DNA from: Trissonchulus latispiculum
Lineage: Eukaryota; Nematoda; Enoplea; Enoplida; Ironidae
Length of the DNA: 64,000 bases
NCBI GenBank assembly: GCA_030248195.1
Contig: JASAND010030736.1
Location: forward strand, 1-64,000
Direction of reading: 5' to 3'
Shown here: positions 50,915 through 59,855 of the stretch, piece after piece
Numbering within the stretch: the stretch's first letter is position 1
How the letters are laid out: the number at the start of each line of letters is the position of its first letter
Notes under the pieces: model-generated
What the model saw: only the letters and a program-made list of their open reading frames with translations
Databases searched by the model: none
What the model was told of the DNA's origin: nothing
Position numbers and translations under genes: made by a program

Positions 50915-52025
50915 CAGTAGTCAGAATTTCATATGTCAGAATTTCGTTAGTCAGATACTAACTTTTCAAACTTTCATTGGTCAGAATTTCATTAGTCAGA
51001 ATTTAGGTTTTTGAAACAATATACGTTGAACTTTCATTTGTCAGAATTTCATTAGTCAGAATTTGTTTGTCAGAATTTTGCAAAAAATGCAACTTTATTC
51101 CTGGCGCAAAGTCTAACAAGAGGGCTGATCTTGATGATAACAAGAGTACATAATACATAAGAGTATGACAGCTGGCATACTCTATGTATTATGAGCTCGC
51201 TACATCCGATGCGCGCTATCGGCTGACCCCCCCCCCATAAATCAGACCCCCCTCACCCCGCCCCTATACATGTACGGCGTCCAAACGGGGGGTCGGGCTC
51301 GTGCTTGTATATTTTGTACACAGATGTGTAAATCATACGAGCTTAAACCCCATACACAAATTGGGACCCCGTCAAGTTTAACATGTAAGTATACTAACAT
51401 AGACCCCGACCCCCCGTTTGGACGCCGTACATGTATAGGGGCGGGGTCAAGGGGGGTCTGATTTATGGGGGGGGTTAGCCGATAGCGTGTAGAGGATGTA
51501 GCGAGCTCATAATACATAGCGAATGACGCTTGTCATACTCTTATGTATTATGTACTCTTGATGATAATGTTATAAAATGGCATCTAGTCGACACAGATAC
51601 ATATATGTGTCTTGGCTTCACCACCAGCAACGAGTAAAACTCTTCAAAAGGGTTCCCCTACAACTGGGTTGGTTCAGCCTACACCTATCTACATCTTACA
51701 GACAGGAAATGACGATAGGCTGTTTCGTTCGAATCCTAAAGAATCAGAATGGCCAAGAATACGTAATGACTGTTGGATTATGTTCTTTTAATATGGCTCA
51801 AATCATCTAGGGTGTTTTACGGAACAGTTAAGAGCTACAAAAGTCTTTATTCTGCTCTTCTCTACTTTACCCTACTTCATCGGGAAAGGCCTAAGATTGC
51901 TTAGAAACGTGAAAAATTTTCGAGAAACTAGGAAAAGAAAGCACTGACTTACGAAATTCTGACTAATGAAATTCTGACTAATGAAATTCCGACTTATAAA
52001 ATTCTGACAAATGAAAGTTCAACTT
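50915..52025. mobile_element. Foldback element with GTCAGAATTTCATTA arrays
   Basis: The left end (50915-51080) repeats the phrase TTAGTCAGAATTTCATTAGTC and variants five or six times. The right end (51945-52025) repeats its complement (ATTCTGACTAATGAAATTCTG). The loop of about 870 bp contains the separate MITE at 51141-51560. Inverted terminal arrays of short direct repeats are the layout of Drosophila FB-type elements. No transposase frame is present. Confidence 0.7.
51141..51560. mobile_element. Palindromic C/G-run MITE, family P copy 4 (nested)
   Basis: CAAGAGTACATAATA at the left end and TATTATGTACTCTTG at the right end are exact complements. A probable target duplication ATGATAA flanks it. 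Inside, CGGCTGACCCCCCCCC faces GGGGGGGTTAGCCG, and a second inner pair is CATGTACGGCGTCCAAACGG / CCGTTTGGACGCCGTACATG. It is inserted in the loop of the foldback element. Confidence 0.85.
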
Positions 52026-52029
52026 ATAT

Positions 52030-52955
52030 GCGTCCTGAACATTTTATCTACTTACACCAAGTCTCTATAAAGCAGTATGTGGTAGTTAGAGCGAGTTAAA
52101 GTTTGAACTACATAACAGTCGGAATAAGCTTGATTAATTAAAGCACTGTTGCTTGATAGTTACTTGGCGAATCAGGCATACTTTGTAGCACGATTTTAAG
52201 TGGATTCACAGATATGTGCATTCGTCGTGAGGGAAGCTCCGAGTGTGCGACACGAGTGCTCGAAGCGCACGAATGTCTCGCATGAGGGCTTCCCGCCGAT
52301 GAATTTACAAAGCTATGAAGTGAATGCAAAACCATGGCACAAACTACTTGTATAACGAAGAAGTCCCAAAACCTTTGCATCTCTGATTGAAAACTGTTAA
52401 AATAACTAAAATATCCATTTCACTGAGATAAGATTCCCTACTAAATTGGTCTTGTTTTCGTTCCATAAATATTAATGTGCATCGGGCATGCAGCGTGCTA
52501 CAAATAATTTTTTATCGTGGTGCTTAGCAATTTAGGTTCTCGTGAGATACCTTTATTTTGCTGTCCTCCGCGGTCCACGCGGTGGACAAGAGGCGGAGAG
52601 CTGAGGATCAAGGATAGAAAGCGTGATCCCCAAACAAACCTAACGTACAGTTATTTCAGTCACGCCCAAGATAGCCACAGTCGTGCTATGTGGCGACTGA
52701 AGCTGCCCCCGCAGATCAATAGTAACTAAGATGTCTGAAGTCTATTGAACCCATTTGGAAGGGATTAAAGGGCAAAAAACCGGCTGGCCGAGTAGTCAGA
52801 TACAACAGTTGAAACTTGAAATGCCTATGAAAAGGAGAAATAATTATGAAACGTTTTGGTTTAGGTCTCGTAGATCAGGTCTTTTAGTACTCTTGCCGAT
52901 TTTGTCACAGCAAACTAAAATATGATCGAGTTTGCATCCACTGCTTGAGATAATG
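52030..52955. other. Unassigned stretch
   Basis: The minus-strand frame at 52138-52380 has an acceptor-like TTTCAATCAG upstream but no recognisable domain. A GCGGTCCACGCGGTGGAC palindrome lies near 52568. Nothing else is supported. Confidence 0.3.
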
Positions 52956-52959
52956 ATGG

Positions 52960-53361
52960 AGACATTAAAATGGCTGCAGTAGAGCTACAGAGCAGTTTGT
53001 TATAAACTGTCCGAATTACAGAATTTGATTGCCAGGAATAAAGTTGCGATTATTTGTTTACAAGAGACTTTCCTAACCTATTTGCCTCCTCAGCTGTTTG
53101 TGCAAGCTGATGGAAAGAATGGTTGCTGGCAGACTCGTGTGGTGGTTAGAATCCAACAATCTGATTAGAGCAAGCTCATTTCCGGAAACGACATACAAGT
53201 ATAGTGCAGTTGCTAATCTTGTACACTGCAATCCAGCGTGCCTTTCACCGAAAAAAGTGTGTGGCGGCGGTTTTCCTTACTTAGCGAAAGCGAACGATCG
53301 TGTGATTCGCCATCACCTGTGCCAGAAGCTTTCGAACTTGGGAATTGGGGTAATCTTATGA
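52960..53361 (+). mobile_element. Non-LTR retrotransposon fragment (endonuclease joined to RT)
   Basis: Near 53008-53075 the plus strand encodes LQNLIARNKVAIICLQET, the N-terminal motif of LINE apurinic endonucleases. Directly after it comes CKLMERMVAGRLVWWLESNN (from 53097), the thumb-side RT motif that normally lies hundreds of residues later. So this is a short copy with a large internal deletion. The remaining frame to 53361 keeps weak RT likeness. Confidence 0.7.
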
Positions 53362-53426
53362 ATTTCCTAAGAGCTTTGCTAGGACTATCCAAGTAAAATT
53401 AGTAAATATATAATCGGTATACGTAC

Positions 53427-53466
53427 CGTGCTTTCTCTTCTTCTTTTGCTGCTTATGAGGAGCCAT
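53427..53466 (-). CDS. Possible first coding exon of an unknown gene
   Basis: On the minus strand, ATG at 53466 opens a lysine-rich MAPHKQQKKKRKH frame and is followed by the donor GTACGT at 53426-53421. Such short basic first exons occur in several nuclear and ribosomal genes. No downstream exon could be linked, so this may be chance. Confidence 0.2.
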
Positions 53467-53984
53467 GACATACACAGTAAGTACTTTGATCTGAAACACT
53501 AAAATAAAAAGCAAGCTTTTTGTTAATTAATTTGCAATATGATATATCTACATACCCAAAAGCAGATACAATTCCTGAATTGTGCAATTTGTAACGGCAA
53601 AATAACAATGAAACATACAAGAACATATGTTAGTAGTGCATGCGACCTCTGCCAGACCAGAGTTCACGATACAGGCGGCTCATCAGTGGAGCTGTATTGA
53701 ACTTGGTTTTTTGAATAATTTCAGAAATATAATAGAAATAAGTGCTAACTGGGTTTCGCCGTTGGTCGCCTCAAGACGTGATGTTAACACATAGACATAG
53801 AGGAGGTAGGAGAGAGATGAGAAGTGAAAGTGGAAATCAGAATTAAGCGAATAAAGTTTAATCGATGAAAGTATCGAAAATAATGAAACTAACTAAAAAT
53901 TTTTTGTAATGTCAATAAAATGTTTCAGTTAAAAGTCTTTTGTAATATATAAAAAAATTTTATATATTAAAGGTTAATAATATA
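53467..53984. other. Unassigned AT-rich stretch
   Basis: No exon is recognised. The end is a poly-A/T-rich patch before the G-run transposon. Confidence 0.3.
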
Positions 53985-55067
53985 GTCAGTGGGGGGGAAC
54001 ATGCCGGAAAATAGGGGAAAAAACATGGTCGCCTACTCCCCAACCATAGCAGTTACAGCTGCCTAGTATACCCCATTAGAAAGAGCAAGTCTAGAAGTAT
54101 ACCTTACAGTACCAGATTGGTTTCTGAGTTCGAATCTGTAAGCACAGTACTTGACCAAAGTTGACCTCCCAAAATGGGCCAAAATGCTAAGGATTTTCGA
54201 AAGTTTGCAAGTATATATATCTAACCAACTATCCAACTTTGGCTACTATAAATTGGCATGCGGGCATAATTTGACTTGCTCTATCACATGGCAATAGTGG
54301 TTTTCCCCTACGTCAACCCAGTAAAAAATTTTGACCATGTTTTTCCCCCCACATGGGGTCCACTAGAGCGGGGAAAAAACATGGTGACCAAATTTTCAAA
54401 TTTTTGCGTATGCTTCAGGAAGGCGTAACTAATGCTTCTATATGAAAGAGAATGCTTTAAAACCATTAAAAACCTCAAAATATGCCAACTTTGGGCATTG
54501 TTGAAGCTTCTAGCTCGAAAATTTGATTTGCAGCATCAACATGCTAGGTTTCATAAGTTTCAATGGTAAAAATGAAAATATTCAAAAAACTTAAAAAATG
54601 GTGGGATATTGCAATTTTTAACACAACTAACTTATTTCTAGCGGTATTCTGCATATTATGGCCAGTTCCCAGCAGGTTTCATGCCCAAACTGGTTAGGTT
54701 CAGCGGATTTGGCATTTTGACCAAAAAGTCGGTTTTTAAGCTTTCTGTGAGGTTAGAAAGGTGCCTAGGTAGTTTTGCACGCTGAAAACAGCTGAAACAA
54801 CGCTTTTAAAGCACCCTAAATGGTTGGCTGGTAGAAATCCGGGCCATGTTTTTTTCCCGCACCATGTTTTTTCCCCGATTTGCGGGTACAAAAAACATGG
54901 ACAAATCCTGTTATCGCCAAAGCTGAGAGAGGTATAAGAGAAGTTTGAATATACGATTGGATAGGTATTTGCCCAGGGTACATAACAGTATACTCAAACC
55001 GATCCAAATCCTAACGGAGAAAAAGTTGTAGGCTTGCTTCCCTACTCATGTCCCCCCCCCCCCTGAC
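53985..55067. mobile_element. 1.08-kb DNA transposon with TATA target duplication
   Basis: Starts GTCAGTGGGGGGGAACATG and ends CATGTCCCCCCCCCCCCTGAC, so the ends are inverted repeats. Each is flanked by TATA (53981-53984 and 55068-55071). The interior repeats GGGGAAAAAACATGG and its complement CCATGTTTTTTCCCC at least five times. It has no transposase-like frame and so is non-autonomous. Confidence 0.75.
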
Positions 55068-55321
55068 TATACATAAGCAAATTATTTTAGAAAAAACTTT
55101 AATATAAAAAATTCCAATTACAAGTATATAGCCAAAAATTAGGCTATAAATTTATTCTAATAAAGTCCACAATTATAGAATAACTTTAAGTCGAAAACAC
55201 TCCAAAAAACCGTTTTATTTTTCATCTACCAATGTATACAGATACCGTAATAACAAATAACAAACAGTATCAGTATAAACTTCATTTCAAAGATTTAAAC
55301 AAAAGCTGGAATCAATTTTTT
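55068..55321. other. Short AT-rich spacer
   Basis: Sequence between the DNA transposon and the proposed start of the Polinton. Nothing is recognised. Confidence 0.4.
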
Positions 55322-55515
55322 AGCGGCGATAGCGGCCTGGGGGGGGTGGTGGTGTGAGCGGCGAAGCGGCGAATGCGGCTTGGCGGGGGTGGTGGTGTGA
55401 GCGGCGAAAGAGGCGAAGCGGCGAAAACGGCCAGGCGGGGGTGGTGGTGTGAGCGGCGAAAGCGGCGAGGCGGCGAAAGCGGCGAAGCGGCGCTGGCGGA
55501 GGAGGAGGCTCAGCT
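55322..55515. repeat. GCGGCGAAAGCGGCGAAGCGG minisatellite
   Basis: Units of GCGGCGAA(A/G)GCGGC alternate with GGGGGTGGTGGTGTGA. The stretch is far more GC-rich than its surroundings. It may be part of the Polinton terminal repeat. The proline- and arginine-rich frames across it are artefacts. Confidence 0.7.
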
Positions 55516-55528
55516 GCAGCTTCTGTCG

Positions 55529-56010
55529 CCCGGAACCATGGCTGACCCAAGCTTAAATTTGAAAATTCTCTATTTTAAGCGGGAAAAGTATATCTAGGGG
55601 TTTTCGACCATGTAGAACTCAAATATGAGCTTAGTTTTCCTCTACAACCTAAGCTCCGCGCTGCAAGTGACCGGAACCATGGCGGACCCAAGCTTAAATT
55701 TGAAAATTCTCTATTTTAAGTGGGAAAAATTTGTGTATAGGGTTTTCAGGTATGTAGAATTCAAATATGAGCTTAGTTTTCCTGTATTAGCTAAGCTCCA
55801 ACCTGTAGCTAGCCCTAGACCGGAACCATGGCTAACCCTAGCTTAAATTTCAAAATTGTCGGGAAAAATTTTATATAGGGTTTTCAGGCTTGTCGAATTC
55901 AAACATGAGTTTTTTCTGGCAAAAGCTCCCTCTGTAGGGGGTCATTTTGAGAACCATGTAGAATTCAAATATGAGCTTAGTTTTCCTCTGCAAAGCAAGC
56001 TCCGTGATGC
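55529..56010. repeat. Tandem repeat of about 145 bp
   Basis: The phrase CGGAACCATGGCTGACCC recurs near 55531, 55675 and 55821, each time followed by AGCTTAAATTTGAAAATT and, about 90 bp on, TTCAAATATGAGCTTAGTTT. A final degenerate unit runs to about 56010 (GGCCGGAACTATG at 56013). A start codon in good context opens each unit, but frames are not maintained between units. Confidence 0.75.
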
Positions 56011-56154
56011 ATGTGGCCGGAACTATGATTGTTGTAGAGATAATGTTAAGCCAGGCGAACTGGCGGAAAATCTTTATTTCAAGCAATATACAGCAGGGTT
56101 TACAAGTGACTACATATTATACAAGGTAAGTCAGATATACAGCATAAATTTAAG

Positions 56155-56658
56155 TTAATGGTTGCAGTCATAATGATTCCATGGAACAATGAGCCATTCG
56201 GGTACTGTCCATCGTTTACAGGGGTGGTTTCCCAACCATTCTGTAAATTCTACAGTTCGAGCATCACAGTCCATGTGTCCCAGCACAAATGCAACGTCAA
56301 ATCGGGCTATATCCGTAGACTGGAACTTTCTATGACTTTTTAGCTGAAGCTCCTTTAGACGGGTATAAATCTTCCAAGTAACGCTCTTCTCCAATGGCTG
56401 ATCAGGTTCCGGCAAAATCATCATAAGGTCGTTCTGTCCTGATGTTCTCAATGCTTCTCTAAGTAGAATTGAGGCATTGGCTCCGTAGCGATTAAGAGTC
56501 GTTAACAGTTCGTAATTTCTATCGTGTTCAGGCGTGCAAAGCCTGAGCTTATCTGCAACGCTTGTGGTAAATAGTCCCACTTCCACCAGGTAATCCAATA
56601 TCGGTTCCGCTTTCATGTCATTACAAAATAGCACCAAGTTATCGTAAACAAGATCCAT
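56155..56658 (-). CDS. CARD-domain protein of the Polinton element
   Basis: The frame encodes 167 residues from ATG 56658 (a further ATG at 56694 would add 12 hydrophobic residues). Residues 1-84 read as a death-fold CARD: six helix-like segments with PILDYLVEVGLFTTSVADKL, NYELLTTLNRYG, and LREALRTSGQNDLMMIL, matching the pattern ILd.L...g.lt, ..LL..L...G, F..aLr..gq..L. CARDs pair with other CARDs in caspases, apoptosome and inflammasome adaptors and RIG-I-type sensors. The remaining 80 residues (AFVLGHMDCDARTVEFTEWL) are not recognised. The gene is transcribed towards the element's left end. By context it is an accessory gene that may interfere with host cell-death signalling; that is inference. 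The CARD call rests on pattern matching only. Confidence 0.65.
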   Translation of the reverse strand: MDLVYDNLVLFCNDMKAEPILDYLVEVGLFTTSVADKLRLCTPEHDRNYELLTTLNRYGANASILLREALRTSGQNDLMMILPEPDQPLEKSVTWKIYTRLKELQLKSHRKFQSTDIARFDVAFVLGHMDCDARTVEFTEWLGNHPCKRWTVPEWLIVPWNHYDCNH

Positions 56659-56795
56659 AATAGCTACAATAAAATGACAGGTGTATAATAGCATGAAGTA
56701 GAAGAAAAAGCAACGTTAACAAGAGCCATAATAGCTACAAAAAAATGACAAGTGTATAATAGCATCAAGTAGAAGAAAACGCAACACACTACATC
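56659..56795. repeat. Direct duplication of about 66 bp
   Basis: CATAATAGCTACAATAAAATGACAGGTGTATAATAGCATGAAGTAGAAGAAAA occurs at about 56656-56710 and again, slightly changed, at 56726-56780. It lies immediately upstream of the CARD gene (minus strand) and could hold its promoter. Confidence 0.75.
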
Positions 56796-56964
56796 ATTTG
56801 AAATAACGAACAACACACTGCAAAACTAACATTGAGGCACCCTGCTGTGATTGCACCTGTCCATATTAAAAATTTAACGCTTGGGTTCCCTGCTGTGTTT
56901 GCACCTGCCTCAAAATTTCAAACGGTTTTTAAAACGATCATTTGGCTCTAGCAGTGACAATACA

Positions 56965-58433
56965 ATGGAAGGAGAAACCAATGTTCAGGTAATAGTTTTA
57001 CAGAGGTTTTGAGGTTTTGAGCTTAGAGGTAGAGGTTGGGAGATAAGTGGTTTAGAGATAAGAGGATTAGTGGTTTAGAGATAAGAGGATTAATGTTTTA
57101 GAGATAAGAGGATTAGAGGTTTAGAGATAAGAGGATTAGAGGTTTAGAGATAAGCGGATTTGAGGCTTAGAGATAAGCGGATTTGAGTCATGAGGTTTAG
57201 AGATAAAAGGATTAGTGGTTTAGAGATAAGAGGATTAGAGGTTTTGAGATTAGCGGATTTGAGGTAAGAGTTTTAGATGTTGCCTCTCTTTACTCGCTCT
57301 GAGGTACTCCGACATTCTCCGGCACCGTTTTATTTTAGAGCAACTGCAACATATGTGGAATGACATTCGGCCGGAAAGATGCATTGGTGCGGCACATGGA
57401 CACCAAGCATTTCAAAAAGGTAATTCGATGTGGCTGCAATACAGATAGTACCACATTTTGATTGAGTGCAGGTATGTCTTGCCTTTAGTCGGGTTCTCAT
57501 TTCATGTGTCGACTTCTTTTGTTTCAGGTCAGGATTCAGTGCGGACATTGCCCCCAGACGTTTCTGCGAACAGATACCTACCAGCGCCACTTTAGAGAGC
57601 AACACGAGCAATTGAGGAAGTTCGTCTGTGAAGAATGTAATCGTGCTTTTACAAGAAAGGAAGAACTGGCAGCACATCATAAACGGATTCATGTCGATGG
57701 TGGCAAGGCTCGACGACCAAAAGGAGAATCTAAGCATTGCTTCGACTGCTCCCGGACATTCTCACGGTCAGATACGTATCTGCGCCATCTCAGAGAACAG
57801 CATGGGCAATCATTGCCGGTTGCCTGTATAAATTGTGGTCGCGTGTTTGCCAGACAGGATCTCCTGATGGCTCATAACAAACGAATTCATTCAAAGAAGC
57901 GCAAGTTGGAATCTGAACCAACAACGGAACAAAAGCCACCAGAACCACCAGCAACAAAAACGATGAAGACTACCCAGGAGAATGATTCGCCGACAATGTT
58001 TGGAGATGCCGCAATGAATATGATTTATCAAACAAACTGGCATTTCATCAAAACTCAACACCGAGAGACAAAATTACAATGCCGATACAACTACCAGCTC
58101 AATCACATGGATATGGATGAGATTAAGAGCTATTGTGAAGAAACTTTTAGCAGACAGAGGGCCACTGGCAAGTGGAGTATCTGCTTTGGCTATGTTTTGC
58201 GGAACGTTGTTACTGATGAATTGACGTATTTCTACGCCAGCGGAAATACAAATGTGCTGAAATACCCGATGACAGTTGGAAACCGAGCAGACTTTGATAA
58301 GCTTCTGAATCAACTAGATGTGGTGGATGTACTAGAATGGGCTCGTCTGCAACGACCTGGATCAAGATATTCAGTGGAAAGAATCGCAAATGTGACAATT
58401 ATTGTTGACAAACTCAATGTTCCCATTTTGTAA
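56965..58433 (+). CDS. Spliced C2H2 zinc-finger protein with PolB-N-terminal-like domain
   Basis: Exons 56965-56988, 57339-57419 and 57528-58433 join in phase at GTAATA/TTTTAG and GTAATT/TTTCAG sites, giving about 336 residues. Five C2H2 fingers come first (NCNICGMTFGRKDALVRH is finger 1, on exon 2; CGHCPQTF, CEECNRAF, CFDCSRTF and CINCGRVF follow). After a Lys/Pro/Thr linker the C-terminal 150 residues (NWHFIKTQHRETK, WSICFGYVLRNVVTDELTYF, SGNTNVL, VLEWARLQRPGSRYSVERI) resemble, from memory, the segment that precedes the polymerase in Polinton and adintovirus PolB proteins. Here it ends at a stop with no polymerase attached. It may bind element DNA, for example in replication or regulation. 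Without splicing, exon 3 alone could start at 57504. Confidence 0.7.
57003..57290. repeat. Minisatellite in Polinton intron 1
   Basis: Variants of GAGGTTTAGAGATAAGAGGATTA repeat about ten to twelve times with a unit of roughly 20-23 bp. It fills most of the intron between exons 1 and 2 of the zinc-finger gene and ends about 50 bp before the acceptor. Confidence 0.9.
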
Positions 58434-58490
58434 AGATATGTGTTATATGTAAACAAGTTATTCTGTATGTATAAATGCCTTTTTACCTGA

Positions 58491-58496
58491 AATAAA
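58491..58496 (+). terminator. Polyadenylation signal for the zinc-finger/PolB-N gene
   Basis: AATAAA lies 58 bp after the stop codon at 58433, between this gene and the convergent minus-strand gene ending at 58563. Confidence 0.65.
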
Positions 58497-58562
58497 GCCA
58501 TCCGCCACGCTGTGGCTTCAGGCGGAACCTCCGGAGAGGTTTTGTCATTCCATCAATCAGTC

Positions 58563-58868
58563 TTAGTCCGACTCGACTCCGTCCGCAGTATCTCCTGACA
58601 GAGGCACGTAGAACAAGTAGAGCTCTATGGCTGTCTTCTTATGAAGAATGTGGGCCACAGTCTGTTTCGGGAAGCGTTCCACATCCGTAAGTGCAATTGG
58701 GACCAAAGTTCCAGTACCATTGTTGACAATCATAGAGACTTTACGTTTGCCTCTCAAGAGATTGCTAATCCGAGTGATCCAAGTCTCACTGTCCATGGGC
58801 ACACGGTCGTCAATTTGTATCCATTTCAAGCCAAAGTTTGGCTCGTTATGTTCGTATGGTTCAATCAT
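58563..58868 (-). CDS. Unknown 101-residue protein
   Basis: A complete ATG-to-stop frame, convergent with the zinc-finger gene and 45 bp downstream of the Bcl-2-like gene on the same strand. The protein is mostly beta-like (KWIQIDDRVPMDSETWITRI, KVSMIVNNGTGTLVPIAL) and ends in an acidic tail. No signal peptide, membrane helix or known motif is seen. By position it could be co-transcribed with the Bcl-2-like gene. Function unknown. Confidence 0.55.
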   Translation of the reverse strand: MIEPYEHNEPNFGLKWIQIDDRVPMDSETWITRISNLLRGKRKVSMIVNNGTGTLVPIALTDVERFPKQTVAHILHKKTAIELYLFYVPLSGDTADGVESD

Positions 58869-58913
58869 GTTTGTTGTGGGTTGGTTGAGTGGTTGTTGAT
58901 GCTTAGATGTTGT

Positions 58914-59252
58914 TCAGCGGTTCCTTTTATTAATTTCGTCTGTAATCATAGCCTTGATTACGCAATCATGATTGCGTAACCATCTCCAACCGCAGTGATT
59001 GTATATTGCTACTGCACACCATAGATCAGTTACGTGATGGTTCAGTTTGTACTCTGCTGTAAGAGCTTTTGCGAAGGCGACAAATACGAATACTCGAGGT
59101 ATCACATTTATTCCGTCACTAAATAGGTAATCTGCAATCTTCATCAGCGAATCAAGACATGGCCGGGCTTGTCTTGCCATTTGCACTATTTCCTGATTGG
59201 GTGATATCCTGCAGCTTTGGACAAAGCGGAGTACATGCTCCATGATAATCAT
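58914..59252 (-). CDS. Bcl-2-like apoptosis regulator of the Polinton element
   Basis: The 112-residue frame starts at ATG 59252. Residues 43-63 (LFSDGINVIPRVFVFVAFAKA) fit the BH1 region, whose usual form is F.DG.NWGR followed by a hydrophobic helix; the Arg is kept but the Gly before it is not. Residues 78-93 (WCAVAIYNHCGWRWLRNH) fit BH2 (WI...GGW). Spacing between the two is right. The N-terminal helices are shortened and there is no C-terminal membrane anchor. Bcl-2 proteins bind BH3 peptides and control mitochondrial outer-membrane permeabilisation, and many large DNA viruses carry them. The role in this element is inferred. An alternative is an unrelated all-helical protein. Confidence 0.6.
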   Translation of the reverse strand: MIIMEHVLRFVQSCRISPNQEIVQMARQARPCLDSLMKIADYLFSDGINVIPRVFVFVAFAKALTAEYKLNHHVTDLWCAVAIYNHCGWRWLRNHDCVIKAMITDEINKRNR

Positions 59253-59291
59253 AAAAGGATGGGAGGTAGTCAGTATGTAGGTATGTTAAGA
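59253..59291. promoter_or_regulatory. Likely divergent promoter
   Basis: Only about 40 bp separate the minus-strand Bcl-2-like start (59252) from the plus-strand start at 59283 or 59292. Signals for both must lie in this gap or inside the flanking genes. I see no clear TATA box, so this rests on geometry alone. Confidence 0.3.
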
Positions 59292-59687
59292 ATGGAACTA
59301 AAACGACTTCTACTTATTACATTAGTGGTGACTATCACTGTCACTAGTATTAGCATATTCACTTTGAATGTAACTCTTCCAGCACCCCGAAATGATACAT
59401 TTGATCCTATCACTATTAGTTTACTGCCAGATAAAAAAACTGTGCTAGTTCAGAATAATCTGAAGGAGACGCTCAGCGAAAAGCAGTTGCACAAAATGCA
59501 GCAATTTATGCACAAGTGTTTCAACCAAAACTGTAAAATCAGCGAAAATCCCAGCCTTCTTTGCCCATATAAGGCGGAGCAGTACAGTATGCAACTCTGT
59601 ATGGCAGATGACAAACAAATAATGTTTGCTAAAATAGGGAAGATGTACATTACAAGAGAAGACATGCTCAGAATATATGAGCTATGA
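59292..59687 (+). CDS. Small single-pass membrane protein
   Basis: From ATG 59292 the frame gives 131 residues: MELKR, then a strong membrane helix (residues 6-27, LLLITLVVTITVTSISIFTL), then an ectodomain of about 100 residues with four cysteines (CFNQNC, LLC, MQLC) and an NDT glycosylation site. I preferred this start over 59217 because the longer frame overlaps the divergent Bcl-2-like gene. The layout is that of a type II membrane protein or uncleaved signal anchor. The family is not recognised. Twin AATAAA signals follow at about 59695 and 59722. Confidence 0.6.
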   Translation: MELKRLLLITLVVTITVTSISIFTLNVTLPAPRNDTFDPITISLLPDKKTVLVQNNLKETLSEKQLHKMQQFMHKCFNQNCKISENPSLLCPYKAEQYSMQLCMADDKQIMFAKIGKMYITREDMLRIYEL

Positions 59688-59749
59688 AAGTTAATAAAAG
59701 GGATTGATGACCGAAATTAATAAAAGGAACTAGTAAACTGATTATTTTT

Positions 59750-59855
59750 ATGATGACAGCAAGACAATTAAGGTTTTGCACCTACTGTGGAAAGGATTAC
59801 GTTAACTTGAAATCACTCAACAATCACATTGCTCTACAACATGGCAACTATTTGC
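59750..59855 (+). CDS. Zinc-finger segment in a different frame
   Basis: The frame from ATG 59750 encodes one good C2H2 finger (FCTYCGKDYVNLKSLNNHIA) and then runs on without sense to 60061. The next finger starts in another frame at 59841, about where a linker would be expected. So either an indel has split one gene, there is frameshifting or a short intron, or two overlapping frames are used. I cannot tell which. Confidence 0.45.

Noticed and set aside
55320..55597. Proline/alanine-rich and glycine/arginine-rich frames
   Set aside because: They come from the GCGGCGAA minisatellite. All frames of such a repeat stay open.
55856..56158. 100-codon plus-strand frame ending near a GTAAGT donor
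   Set aside because: It begins inside the 145-bp tandem repeat. It has no partner exon and no motif.
57330..57737. 135-codon minus-strand frame opposite the zinc-finger gene
   Set aside because: It is antisense to exons with clear C2H2 fingers and shows no motif.
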